From Chytridium lagenaria (taxonomy: Eukaryota; Chytridiomycota; Chytridiomycetes; Chytridiales; Chytridiaceae): a DNA stretch of 64,000 nt. How positions within the stretch are numbered: the stretch's first letter is position 1; each line of letters begins with the position of its first letter. The stretch covers positions 62,001 through 126,000 of the forward strand of contig JAHLKC010000014.1 in NCBI GenBank assembly GCA_025449115.1, written 5' to 3'. Shown here piece by piece: positions 12,907-25,137 of the stretch. A program made the translations under genes and the position numbers. The notes under the pieces were generated by a model. That model had not been told where the DNA came from. It searched no databases and was given only the letters and a program-made list of their open reading frames with translations.

Positions 12907-13430
12907 AAAAGGTCCCCTTCCTTTATCCCCCACTTCACCGTTTGTTTTTTCTTTGAATAAGCGTGATTCTTCTTTTTTTTTTGATGTTGTTATTTTTTAT
13001 CCATGTTTGTTTTGTTTTCTTTTTTATTATCTCGTCGTTTTTTTTTTTTTTTTTCGGGTTTGACTTACTTTTGTTGTTTTAAATTCTTAGTGTGGGGTGT
13101 TGTTGCACCTCGACATTCACATCCCCGTTCCTCTCTTTAATAAATTGTGTATAGACAAACCATTATAAAAAAACCGGGTTTAAATTAAAGGAGAATGCTA
13201 TAACACGCAACACACAACGTTGAAGCAAAACAAAAAAACTGCATATTTTTATGATGAAGACATGTCGCAGAAATCGACCATGCACTTTTTCCATCATCAA
13301 CGGGTGTTATTGTGACGAGACCCGCCGACCAGTCGTTTGAACCAAACACTGATGCAAGACAAGTGACCATCGCTTAGATCTCTGAACGCATCCACTCTTC
13401 CCTGACATCCCCATCATCTATTTTTTTGCG
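12907..13430. other. OPT 3' flank
   Basis: T-rich DNA with several poly-T runs (for example 13039-13054), typical of the 3' flanks in this window. No gene or structured RNA recognised. Confidence 0.5.
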
Positions 13431-15510
13431 TGAAAACGGGGGGGAACTCTCAAAGCATCGAAACCCGTTCAATGAAGGTGAGATCCCCATTTTATTGTTC
13501 CTTTTTTGTGTGGAAAAGATGGAACCTGTGAAGATAACGAGAGGATTCCGAAATCAAACTGTGTCGGGTATATTCATGACTACAATTCCCTGAGGTTCTT
13601 TGCTGCAAAACTTACTCCTTTCCACATCGTCGGATGCAATTGCTGATCGCTCGATTTTTTTTTTAGATGGAATATCTCCTCCCTTTATTTTTTCGAGAAA
13701 AAGCGGGGAACTTTCGAGCAGTATAAACAACCGTTCAATGAAGGTGAGATCCTCATTATGCCCCTTTTTTTCCGTGAGATGGAACCTGTAAAGATAACGA
13801 GAGGATTCCGAAATAAAACTGTGTCGGGTATATTCATGACTACAATTCCCTGAGGTTCTTTTGCTGCAAACCATACTCCTTTCCCACATCGTCGGATGCA
13901 ATTGCTGATCGCTTTGTTTACGTGTAGATCGAATATCTCCCTCCCTTTCTTTTTTGCGAGAAAAGCGGGGAACTTTTGAGCAGTATAAACAACCAAAAAG
14001 GTGAGATCCCCATTATGCCCCTTTTTTCCGTGAGATGGAACCTGTAAAGATAACGAGAGGATTCCGAAATCAAAACTGTGTCGGGTATATTCATGACTAC
14101 AATTCCTGAGGTTCTTTGCTGCAAAACTTACTCCTTTCCCACATCATCGGATGCAATTGCTGATCGCTTTGTTTACGTGTAGATCGAATATCTCCCTCCC
14201 TTTATTTTTTGCGTAAAAAAGCGGGGATCTTTCGAGCAGTATAAACAACCGTTCAATGAAGGTGAGATCCCCATTATGCCCCTTTTTTTCCGTGAGATGG
14301 AACCTGTGAAGATAACGAGAGGATTCCGAAATTCAAACTGTGTCGGGTATATTCATGACTACAATTCCCTGAGGTTCTTTGCTGCAAACCAACTCCTTTC
14401 CCACATCGTCGGATGCAATTGCTGATCGCTTTTTCTTCGTGTAGATGGAATATCTCCCTCCCTTTCTTTTTTTGCGAGAAAAAGCGGGGAACTTTCGAAC
14501 AGTATAAACAACCGTTCAATGAAGGTGAGATCCTCATTATGCCCTTTTTTTTCCGTGAGATGGAACCTGTGAAGATAACGAGAGGATTCCGAAATAAAAC
14601 TGTGTCGGGTATATTCATGACTACAATTCCCGAGGTTCTTTGCTACAAAACTTACTCCTTTCCCACATCGTCGGATGCAATTTCTGATCGCTTTGTTTAC
14701 GTGTAGATGGAATATCTCCTCCCTTTATTTTTTGCGTAAAAAAGCGGGGAACTTTCGAGCCTTATAAATGACCGTTCAATGAAAAAAGATGAGGGTTCCC
14801 CATACTTTTTTTCCGTGAGATGGAACCTGTGAAGATAACGAGAGGATTCCGAATCCAACTGTGTCGGGTATATTCATGACTACATTCCCTGAGGTTCTTT
14901 GCTGCAAACCACACTCCTTTCCACATCGCCGGATGCAATTTCTGATCGCTTTGTTTACGTGTAGATAGAATATCTCCCTCCCTTTCTTTTTTGCGTAAAA
15001 AAGCGGGGTACTTTCGAACATTATAAACGACCGTTCAATGAAAAAGGTGAGGGTTCCCCATACTTTTGTTTTCGTGAAAGATGGAACCTGTGAAGATAAC
15101 GAGAGGATTCCGAAATTCAAACTGTGTCGGGTATATTCATGACTACAATTCCCCGAGGTTCTTTTGCTGCAAAACTTACTCCTTTCCCACATCGTCGGAT
15201 GCAATTGCTGATCGCTTTGTTTTCGTGTAGATGGAATATCTCCCTCCCTTTCTTTTTGCGTAAAAAAAGCGGGGAACTTTCGAGCCTTATAAATGACCGT
15301 TCAATGAAAAAAGATGAGGGTTTCCCCATACTTTTTTCCGTGAAAGAGAGGGAACCTGTGAAGATAACGAGAGGAATTCCGAAATAAAACTGTGTCGGGT
15401 ATATTCATGACTACAATTCCCTGAGGCTCTTGCTGCAAAAAACACTCTCCTTTCCCACATCACCATAATCACTTTCTGACCGCCTTTTATTCGTATAGAT
15501 GGACTATCAT
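13431..15510. repeat. tandem satellite, about 260-bp unit, 8 copies
   Basis: The landmark GTGTCGGGTATATTCATGAC occurs at 13561, 13821, 14078, 14340, 14602, 14861, 15124 and 15392, so the period is 257-268 bp. Each unit has the same order of blocks: a purine-rich start with GCGGGGAACTTTCGAG, ACCGTTCAATGAA, a poly-T tract, GATGGAACCTGTGAAGATAA, CGAGAGGATTCCGAAAT, the landmark, CTACAATTCCCTGAGGTTC, then CACATCGTCGGATGCAATT and CTGATCGCTTTG. Copies differ by scattered substitutions and by homopolymer lengths. The short minus-strand reading frames in it repeat unit by unit and drift in frame, so it does not look coding. A diverged relative lies at 46.4 kb. Confidence 0.93.
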
Positions 15511-16685
15511 ATAAATGGCCTTTTTATTAAAGGTATTTAACCATGTTTTTACGTATATGTGGATGTCTGCAACCGCTGATGTATGATAGAGATGGGGTGT
15601 CAGTCTCATGGTTTACCCCTCTGATGATGTTGAGAGTGGTATAAGGGATAACGTGTAATATTTTACGCTGAAACAACTCTCCCAATTTGCCCGTCACCTA
15701 TATACATCCATCGTCCCTCGACATCCAACACTTTTTATGAAACTATCGACGCCTCCACTCCTTTCGGCTACCCCGCAAAGCGTCATCCCTGCCGTCCTTC
15801 TCCGAGCCCAATTTCTTTAAACCCGTCTTCCCACCCGTTGGTGTCTGAGACGAGAACGGCGACGTTGGGCACGCCGGTTCCACCGCACACACTGTCGCGT
15901 ATCGAACGGAAGGTGTGATATTGGGTTCACTTTCCCCCGCTGTGTGTGAGAGGGGAGGGAATGTGTTCATTGCATGTTTTTTTTGAGGGTAAATGAGGAT
16001 GATGATGTTGAATACGGGTGTGTTGCGGTTTCGGATGAAAGGGGTTTGACGATGAAGGAAAGAGGGTCATGGAATGTTTTTCACAGACAGGTGACTTTTG
16101 TTCATTGACGGTTTTTTTGCGATGGACGGTATTGGCGAGACGGCGAGACAGGGATGGGATGTGGAGGTTTTCAGGGGGTAGGCGGTTCTCATAAAAGGAT
16201 ACCTTTTGTATTGAAAGAAAATAGAGCACAGAGACTGTTTTACTGGGTATAAGGAAGCGCGCTCTTGTTGTTGTAACGCGTAAAAAATGAATAGATGGTG
16301 TTTTTTAAATATTCTGTTTTGTTTGTTTTTTTTTGGTTATGAACTAAAGCCGTTTGAACCAGGTTTTTGCGTAAAGTTTTTTGGGGCGATACGAAAAACA
16401 AAGAGTGTAAACGAGAAATGGTGCATGAAAGGGCAACCTTATATTTAAGAGAAAAAAATTGGCGGCGCACGCTCTCCAAAAGTATCATATCCCCTCCCAA
16501 AAAAAACTCATATCCACTCCAAATAAACCCCCCCCCCCCCCGTCTCATAAGAAACCTCATCATCATCAAAGTTCCCCTCTCATATATCCTTCATCATCCA
16601 TCATCAAATCCCGGTATATATATATATAAAAAATGAGCGAAAAAAAAAAAAAAAGAGTTCCAAAATACCATTAAAAAAATAAATC
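15511..16685. other. unassigned region between satellite and cyclin gene
   Basis: No recognisable gene. Modest open frames exist on both strands at about 15740-15970, Pro/Ser/Thr-rich in both directions, without homology I can name. Poly-T and an 11-C run (about 16530-16541) occur. An undetected exon of a small gene is possible. Confidence 0.4.
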
Positions 16686-17373
16686 TCAAAACCCTCCATC
16701 CGCACTCTCCACAGCCTCCCTCAACATAGCCAAACACCTTGCAACCTCACCCATCTCCAACCCCACCCCTACCCCGCCTAACCCGACCCAGCCCCACCCA
16801 ACCCGACCCCAGCCCCACTAACCCGACCTCACCCCCCCCACCCCCCTCCAACCACACACCCCTCCAAAGACCCCGTCGAACAGCCCACCCCAAAATCCTC
16901 TCACTCGCCCCCCTACCATCTCCACAACAACCTCCGCATCCCTCCCACTCCGTCCCCTCCCAACCCAACGCACACCTATATTCCACGCCTCCCAAAAACT
17001 CTCTCTCCATGGCGCGTAAATCCGTGACAGGGATATTGGCGGCACAGCTCCAAGAGGCGAGCGGGCGTAACGCGTGAGGGGGGGGAGCGTCTCGGGTGGT
17101 GGTGGTGGTGGGGGGGAGATGGAGGGTATCAGAGTGTGGGAGATCTTCGTCCGAGGATATTTTGTGAGCGAGGATGAGGGCGACGCAAAAGAGCTGAAAA
17201 AGAGTTGATGTGTGAGTTTGGGGCTGTGAGAGGGTAGGTAACAAATAATGAAGGAATGGACGGGAATAAAGAGGTTTCACAATGTAATACAAGCCTTTTT
17301 AGAGTTTGGGTATTACAAAGTGTTTTCTTTTTTCGGACAGATGGGATGTCCGGGACAATCAGGGCTTTGCCAT

Positions 17374-17404
<31 letters not shown>

Positions 17405-18188
17405 AAAGAGGAGAGGGGAAAGGAGGATGAAATAATGCTCAGGCTACGCTCGCGTGAATTAAAATAATAAACAAATGAGTATGGTGTAGATACATCCAGC
17501 TGCGCGAAATCTTTTCCATGAGCATAGACTCGCTACGCGGAAATGTGTATAATATGGTTTCTTTTTTTTACAAGAATATAGATAGACTGCTTTTGAGAGG
17601 GAGCAAAAGAGAGTGTATAGGATCGCTACAGATTACTTGACTCACCCTAAACTCAAATCCCTCACTCCCTTTAAAAGCTCCAGCCCCACCATACCGATCC
17701 CTCAGTCGAATCAAATAAACGCCCGCGACAATGACATGCCAGACTGTGGAGTGCGAGAAGGCAATGATCCGCCTGACAAACAGCCTGAGTACACGAGCAT
17801 GATCGTTGGAGAGAGGTTGGAGAATGTGGAGAATGATGGCGAGTGCAATGTAGGAGAGATGGTCATGGTGTTTAGTGATGTGAATGTGGATGGGTGGGAG
17901 AGGGTGGTTGAGGGTGGTAGTGGTGGGGAGGGTGGCAGCGGCGAGTTTTTTTTTGTGGGAAAGGGAGGCGTGACGGAGGGAGGCGTAGGAAGAGGAGATG
18001 CTTGTAGTGGTGGGGTTGATGGTGATGGAAGATGGAGAGGAGGTGATGGAAGCTCCTATTGCTAATGTTGTTGGTGTTGTCGTCGATGGAATGGATGAGG
18101 AGGACAGAGTGGTTTTTCTAGAATCCCAGTCCATGGGGGTGGTAGCAGCAGCAGCACTGTAGATGGCGGTGGCAGCGATCAAGGGCAT
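16686..18188 (-). CDS. cyclin, Pho80/PCL type
   Basis: PCL cyclins bind and activate Pho85-type CDKs. Exon 1 (18188 to about 17646) has a Ser/Thr-rich N-terminus, then the cyclin box start: ALAIILHILQPLSNDHARV, FVRRIIAFSHSTVWHVIVAG and VYLIRLRDRY. GFEFR joins in phase across a ~450-nt intron (17195-17645) to LFCVALILAHKISSDEDLP, and the box ends with the hallmark LRAMEREFLGGVEY. The spacing matches Pho80-family cyclins, except for a Thr/Pro-rich insert in the second half (TTTTTRDAPPP). The C-terminus lies in a G/C-run region where the frame shifts once; the tail MGEVARCLAMLREAVESADG and stop (16686-16688) look genuine. ATG at 18188. Identification rests on motifs; which PCL subgroup is unknown. 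Confidence 0.78.
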
Positions 18189-20076
18189 GATTGAGTCTCT
18201 TTTTTGCTTTGATTATAGAGATGTAAGGTTGTGGATCTTGTGCGTATGTATGTGTGTGTGTGTGTGTGTGTGTGCAGTGTGTAAAGTGAAAAGGTGGAAG
18301 ATTGTGTGTGAAGTGGATGACAGGAAGTGTGAATGAAATAATGTTGTCAAAAGATAAAAGTGAAAGAAGGAATTGTAAGGGAGTGTGTTGATGGAGTTGA
18401 GCGTTGGGCTGTTGCTCGTTGCCGTTGTATGTGTGTGTGTGTGTGTGTGTGCAGTAGTGTATGTGATGTGTGTGAATATGAAGATGCTTTGAAAGAAGTA
18501 AGGGTGATGGTTTAACGTATTGTGATGAATGAAGGGTGTATTATTGTAAAGGCAACTGATTATATAATGGATTATGGATGGATGTATGTAGATATGAGGC
18601 AGACGGGCCAGACAAAACTGGCTTAGCTTGATGGATAATAATATAGTTATTTATTTATACTACTTGTGTATATTAAACAAAGAATAGAAATAGAAACAAC
18701 ACAAAATATAAATTTGATGTGTGATGTGTGAGATGTGGGATGTGGATGGATGGATGGATTAACAGGCAGCAGAAAAAAAAATTAAAATAATTTAATTTAA
18801 TTATTTCCCAAACAGGGCATGTTAAAGGCAAGTACTACTTCTTTACTTGTACATATTTAATATTTATATATATATACTACTATTACCATAACAAACAACA
18901 TCTAATAAAGATGTAAATAAATACCTGTGAAAATGACGGCCTCCCTATTAATAGATAGATAGTATATAAAGATGATATATGTACAAAGTGAGAGCAAGTA
19001 AGAGTTTTTCAAATAATAAAATCTGGTACATATACATTTACCTTATTTCTTTATTCCTTCCGGTATGTATTTAATAAACACCATATCTAAATAAATAAAT
19101 ACATGACCCATAAATAAATAAATACACCATCATATAAATATATCAACCATGTACACACATACACATCCTAGGGGGTTCGATATGGTCTACATACAAGTAC
19201 CATGTATGTATGTATGTATTACATTGTATCCAATATGCACATACAACTATTAAATACTAATATATGTATAATATATTTTTAATTAATTGGAATTAATTAT
19301 AAAAAAGAGCAAGCCATCTCTATATAGTATACAGGTATATATATAGTAATGCAAATAACATTCTTTAAGTGTATGTACAGTGAACAAGGAAGGAAGGAAT
19401 GGGATTAAAAGTAACCCTACTACTTCCATACCTAATGACTTACTTACTTACCTACATACTTGCTTTCTCGCTTGCTTTCCTACCTACCTTACTACCTACT
19501 ACTCACTTACCTACCTACCTACCTACCTACCTGATGTATTTACTTACTCATACATTATTATGTATGTGTTTGAATGCAAAAAAAGAGTGACTGACTGCCC
19601 TGACTGCAACATTTTATTCATTTAATACGCGGCGGCGTTGGGGTCTTTTATTAATAATAAAATAAATACATACGATTTAAATATTTAATTTACAATAATT
19701 TGAATTTTCCATAGAGAATTTTATTAATTAATTTTATAAGTAAAATATTTAAATAATAATAAAATATTTAATACGAAGAAAAAGCAAGTTTTCATTTTTA
19801 TTAAATAAAATGTAAATTTAAATTTCGTGTGTTTCACAAAATAAGAAAAGACGAGACAGTCTTTTCTTAACAGCCTCGTCGCATCCCCATCATCCCCATC
19901 ATCATCACCGTCATCACCGTCATCTTCATTATCCATTCTACTAAACCAAACGAGTCATCATCAACTACTACAGCTACTACTACTACTAGTTCTACTACAA
20001 CGACTACAACTACTACCAACCACGGCTATCAAAGTATTAGTGGATACATCAAGAAACTCGCAATTAGCTACTGGAA
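18189..20076. other. AT-rich intergenic region with microsatellites
   Basis: About 1.9 kb between divergent genes (cyclin minus, zinc-finger factor plus). It holds TG-repeat tracts near 18247-18274 and 18430-18452, GTAT repeats near 19203-19219, CTAC repeats near 19509-19532, and ACT/ACA trinucleotide tracts near 19965-20015. No gene recognised. Both promoters must lie here. Confidence 0.6.
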
Positions 20077-21217
20077 ATGGTCCGAGGCATGGATATTGCC
20101 ACCTCGCGCTCAAATTATGAAAAGAGGAGGTCTGCCAACAACAACAACACCAGCAGCAATGGCAACAATGCTTTATCAGCATGTGGTACTCCTGGACAGC
20201 AGCTAGGGACCGGACGGCTCAAACTTTTTAGACGACAATGGAGTGTCTTGCTTCTTTTCGTCAGACGCATTCCCTCAGCAGCAACAACTCCATCAACTCC
20301 AATCCGACCCCAATGCATTCCTCAACTCCTCCCTTGCTGCTTCAAAGGATCCCAACCTTGCCCTTCAGCTTGCTCTAAACAGCTTGGCACTGCCCTCACA
20401 GCAGCACCAGCATCTCAATCAACCTTTGGTCATACCGGGTGGGACAGCAGGGTCTTTTGATCCCAACGCCCATCTTCAGACATGCTTCAATCCCATTAAC
20501 ATCGCATCCGCAGGACATCCTCATATCCAGCAACAACACCTTTCCCCTCTCTTTATCCCCGTCGGTCAGCAGCAGCAGCAGCAAGACCTTACCTTACCCA
20601 TTCAACCCTCTTTTTTCGATCCAACCGTTTTAACAGCCTCCATCGTTGCGAATGCCGCCAATCTCCCTTCCTCCTTCCCTGGTCTTCCTAACCCTCTCCT
20701 TCCGTCTCCCACCCCACTCAAGGATCAACACAATGCCTCCTTTATGGCTATAACCTCATCCCCCTTTTCTCCACTCAACCCCAACATTGCCAACCAAAAC
20801 TTTTCCGCCCCTCCTCCCCCGCCTCATTCATTTCATCCTCCCACAACAGACCCATCCTCTACCGCCGTCAATCCAAACCTCTTTTTCATGCTTCTTCAAC
20901 AGCAACAACAACAACAACAGCAACAACGACCATCTTTCCCATTCCCACTCCCCACCCCTACTCCCGACCTGACTGGCGGAGCCAACTCCACTGATCCAAA
21001 TATGTTCCTCTCGTTCCTGTCAGCCGCCGCGTCGGTCCAACCTCCTCAACAGCAGCAGCAGATTATGCCTACGGTGTTGCCCAACTTGTTGCCGACCCCA
21101 ACGGGCCCTGCGCCACCGCCTCTGCCTGCCACGAACCCTGCGGACCCTGCGGCAACGTTTTGGACATTGTATCAGCATCATCTTACGGTCGCGTTGCAGC
21201 AGCAGCAGCAGCAGCAT

Positions 21218-21251
<34 letters not shown>

Positions 21252-23142
21252 AACAGGTATGCGTTTCATATTTTTTAAAAAAAAAAATAAAATCACGGGT
21301 AGTAGAAACATGGCTGAATTTATTTTTTCTGGTTTTGCTTTCCGGTAGATGGTGATGAATGCAGCGACTGGAACGCTTGGAGGGAATCAGATGGGTGTAC
21401 AGAATGGATTGGGTGGGAACGCTGGTTCGGGTGGCATGAGTACGTTTCCTATCCCGTTTTTTGATGCTCCCTGCTTATTTCGCTTTGGCTTTTCATTCGG
21501 TTTTTTCTTTTTTTTGTGCATTTTGCGGTTCGCTTTTTGCTATCTTCTGTCGAGTTGTTAATATTGACGTTTGCGGCTTTACAAATTCTTTTCTCTATTC
21601 CACTACCTTTTCGCTGATGATCATTTCTTCCCTCTTTACCAAAAAAAAAACACTATCTAATAACACAGATCTTGGCGATGGCATGGTAATGGATATGGCC
21701 TCTGGAGGACATCAGATGACGTTTACACCCACCGTCCCCTCTTCCACTAACCCGACATCCTCAAACAACTCCTTCACCTCGAATCCTCAACTTCAACATG
21801 CTCGTGTAGATTCCATGAGCTCCACCACGTCATCCTCGGATCAACCAAACAACGGCGGCATCATCCCAATCCCAACACTTCTCCCGGATTCATGGTTGGA
21901 AGCTATCGGCTCATTTTTCGATTTCGCGGGGTTCGAGGCTGCACAGCAGGGCCAACAACAACATCAACAACAACAGAATCAGCAACAGCAACAGAATCAG
22001 CAACAGGATCAGCTACATCAACAACAAAGTGTCGACTCCATGGACATGCAAATCCCTTTCCCAAGGCGATCTTCCCAAGGCACGCCTCTCCCGCCCCCTC
22101 GCAGCGAATCCGCCATGGACCACGCCCTCAACACTATGATGATGGGTGTTGAGAACAACTTGGGCGTCAACCCTCCACAACTCACGCAATTTGACGACAT
22201 GAACGCATTCATCACCAACGATACCCACTTTGACTTCACATCCCACCTCGCGACCCCTGTCTCGTCCCCCTCTGTCATCATCCCATCCTCACCCTCACCC
22301 TTTATGAACATCTCCCCACCTTCGTCAACGACTTCGTCACCGCTTCTCCATACCTCCCCGGCCATGGGGGCAATCGATGTGCCGTCTTCACCGTCCACTT
22401 CCACATCGTCACGACGGACCGGCGCTGTCATCACACGTCGCACAACCTCATTAAAACCCACAGACATGCCGTCCCCGCCAACACCCGCGTCAACTCCATC
22501 TCCCGTCGCGTTTCCATCCCAACCGTCCGCAACGACCCCACACCGCGTCCCGACCTCTTCACCGCCGACCCTATCCCACCAATGAAACTCGAAGACGACT
22601 CTGACTCTGACTCTTTGACCTCCATCTCCCTCTCCTCCTCCACAACCTCGACGCCTTCGATCCTCCCGCGGACCTCCTCGCTCAAGCACCCCCTTGCATG
22701 TCCACACCCTGGATGCGGGAAATCGTTTACGAGGGCGTATAACCTGCAGGTGCATCGGTTGAGTCATAGTGGGGAACGGAATCATGTTTGTGGGGAATGT
22801 GGGATGGCGTTTGCGAGGGTGCATGATTTGAGGAGACATGCGAGGTGTTTGCATAGCTTGGAACGACCTTATGTTTGTTCGTGTGGGGAGGCGTTTCCTA
22901 GAGCGGATGCGTTGAGGTGAGATTTCCTTTTTCGAGGGTTTTTTTTTGTTATTCTTTTCTCTTCACTTTTGTTTTGGAGGTTTTTTTTTTTTTTGCCCCC
23001 TCCCCCCCCCCCCCCCCCTTTTTTTTTTGGAAGCGTTGTATTTACTTTTTTTTTTTTTTTGGTGTGTCTTAGCCGACACGTTAGGATTGAACATGGGGAT
23101 GGGATGGATGTTGGGAGTACTGGAAGCACATTGTCGAATTGA
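20077..23142 (+). CDS. polyglutamine C2H2 zinc-finger transcription factor
   Basis: A nuclear DNA-binding regulator by inference. The first ~900 residues are low complexity with several Gln runs (CAG/CAA, for example at 20569-20583, 20898-20926, 21197-21252 and 21940-22030). Three C2H2 fingers close the protein: CPHPGCGKSFTRAYNLQVH with RLSH, CGECGMAFARVHDLRRH with ARCLH, and CSCGEAFPRADALSRH with VRIEH; the third is completed across the last intron (22920-23072). Introns: 21253-21348, 21439-21668, and the last one. Start: ATG at 20077 follows an in-frame stop at 20065. Frame slips at the T-run 20225-20229 and near 22470 (C-run), resuming in plausible linker sequence (PIPPMKLEDDSDSD). Finger spacing resembles fungal Crz1/Ace2-like factors; the subgroup is not settled. 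Confidence 0.82.
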
Positions 23143-24029
23143 TGCTTTTCTACGCTCCATCCCTCCTTTAGCCGTAATGCCATGAACCTGAAATTCGGGA
23201 TCCACCCGCCTCGAATCAATAGGGTGACATCTTTTTCAACAATATTCAGTCCCCCCCCTTTTTTTCGCAACACTTTGTTTTGATGTTCTATGAGCGTTTT
23301 ATCTTTTCATGCTTTACGTTTGTTTTCTGGTTTTTGTAAACCGGCCTTTTTTGCGTGGTCTTTGTATTTGTATGCTGTGTCTGTGTGCCTCCTTTTTTTT
23401 TTTTTATTGAACGGGGTGTCTTGTCATTTGCTTTTGTTTTTTGAGTGAGTTGATTGTTTTTTTTTTTGTGTCGTTTATTCATGCCCACCTCTCCCTACCG
23501 TGGCCCCCTTTTGATGCTCTGTGAACTACCTTGTTGGTTTTTTTACTGTTGGGGAACTGTGGATGGAAGGGTTTGTTTTTTTTTGGTTGGTATATAAACG
23601 TGGGTAAATGTGGCCTTGCCTTTTTTTTTTTTGAGTGGGGAATTGGTGGGTGGTATGTGATGACCTTTTTTTTGGGTAAAGTGGAAAGGATAAATGAATT
23701 GAAAAAAAAACGACAAAGGGTGACGTGTTTTATGGGTAATGTTACGCTCTCATATGGCGATAATGACATTGTAGTAGAGATTTGGGACAAGACGCATTAT
23801 GTAAGGAAAATGTTGTTTTTCGTGATATGTTTGATTCTTGACACCTTTTTTGCATGGTTGTTCTCGTTGTGCAAGGAAGGGCTGTACTAAATAAAAGCAA
23901 AACAAAAAACAAAAAAGTAACCATTGTGCAGTTCACCAACATGTCGTTTTGTTTTACCGTTCACCATGTCGTTTTGTTTAACTGTAGAGCACGAACTCTA
24001 TAAGATGGGTGGACGGGATGTACGTACTA
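23143..24029. other. T-rich 3' flank and spacer before the 101-bp array
   Basis: Poly-T and poly-C runs dominate (including an 18-nt C-rich stretch just upstream, in the last intron). No gene recognised. The last ~90 bases before 24030 contain two degenerate half-units of the array (TGTCGTTTTGTTTACCGTTC-like and GAACTCTATAAGATGG), so the array edge is frayed. Confidence 0.5.
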
Positions 24030-24953
24030 ACCTACCTAACGGTTACCGTTTAGTTCACGAAATCTATCAGATGGACTGATACCGTGGACGCGATGGACGG
24101 ACTCACCTACCTTTTGTTTCGCGTGTTCTTGTTGTGGAAACGGTTATCGTTTAGTTCACGAAATCTTTAAGATGGACGGATACCGTGGACGCGATGGACG
24201 TACTCACCTACCTTATATTTCGCGTGTTCTTGTTGTGGAAACGGTTACCGTTTACTTCACGAAATCTATAAGATGGACATGATACCGTGGACGCGATGGA
24301 CGTACTCACCTACCTTATATTTCGCGTGTTCTTGCTGTGGAAACGGTTACCGTTTACTTCACGAAATCTTTACGATGGACGATACCGTGGACGCGATGGA
24401 CGTACTCACCTACCTTATATTTCGCGGGTTCTTGCTGTGGAAACGGTTACCGTTTAGTTCACGAAATCTATAAGATGGACGGATACCGTGGACGCGATGG
24501 ACGGACTCACCTACCTTATATTTCGCGTGTTCTTGCTGTGGAAACGTTTACCGTTTAACTCCCGAAATCTTTACGATGGACGGATACCGTGGACGCGATG
24601 GACGGACTCATCTACCTTATATTTCGCGTGTTCTTGCTGTGGAAACGGTTACCGTTTAACTCCCGAAATCTTTACGATGGACGGATACCGTGGACGCGAT
24701 GGACGGACTCACCTACCTTATATTTCGCGTGTTCTTGCTGTGGAAACGGTAACCGTTTAGTTCACGAAATCTGTAAGATGGACGGATACCGTGAACGCGA
24801 TGGACGGACTCACCTACCTTATATTTCGCGTGTTCTTGCTGTGGAAACGTTTACCGTTTAGTTCACGAAATCTTTAAGATGGACTGATACCGTGGACGCG
24901 ATGGACGGACTCACCTACCTTATATTTCGCGTGTTCTTGTTGTGGAAACGTTC
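24030..24953. repeat. tandem array, 101-bp unit, 9 copies, with a palindromic core
   Basis: The landmark ATGGAC before ATACCGTG occurs at 24071, 24172, 24273, 24375, 24475, 24576, 24677, 24778 and 24879, giving a period of 100-102 bp. Unit blocks: GATACCGTGGACGCGATGGA, CTCACCTACCTTATATTTCG, CGTGTTCTTGCTGTGGAA, AAACGGTTACCGTTTAGTTC, ACGAAATCTTTAAGATGGAC. AAACGGT-T-ACCGTTT is a perfect 7-bp inverted repeat around one base; one copy carries A at the centre and two carry a G-to-T change in the left arm. The unit length is not a multiple of three, so open frames rotate from copy to copy and I do not treat them as coding. Confidence 0.95.
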
Positions 24954-25137
24954 CAAAGTCGTGGTTTTGGGATACAACCTCCTGTTTCTCCGTTTGATTT
25001 TCCAGCGCCAGTCGACGTGTTTGATTCAAGAACCAAAATCAAACCCGTGTATTTGTTTTTTTTTTGGGGAAACAAAAGTTTGGAAGAAAGTGTATAGCGA
25101 ATGAAAGAGGTTAGGGAAGGAAAGTGGAGGGGGGATT

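Noticed and set aside
13554..15472. Series of similar minus-strand open frames (RYLYRFHLTEK-like) within the satellite
   Set aside because: They repeat with the 260-bp unit, start and stop irregularly, shift frame with homopolymer lengths and lack codon-like substitution patterns.
17613..18065. 150-codon plus-strand frame opposite the cyclin gene
   Set aside because: Antisense shadow; the minus strand carries a cyclin box joined in phase across an intron.
24273..25104. Repeated plus-strand frames (WTRWTYSPTLYFACS-like) in the 101-bp array
   Set aside because: The unit is not a multiple of three, so the same DNA is read in rotating frames; no single product is implied.
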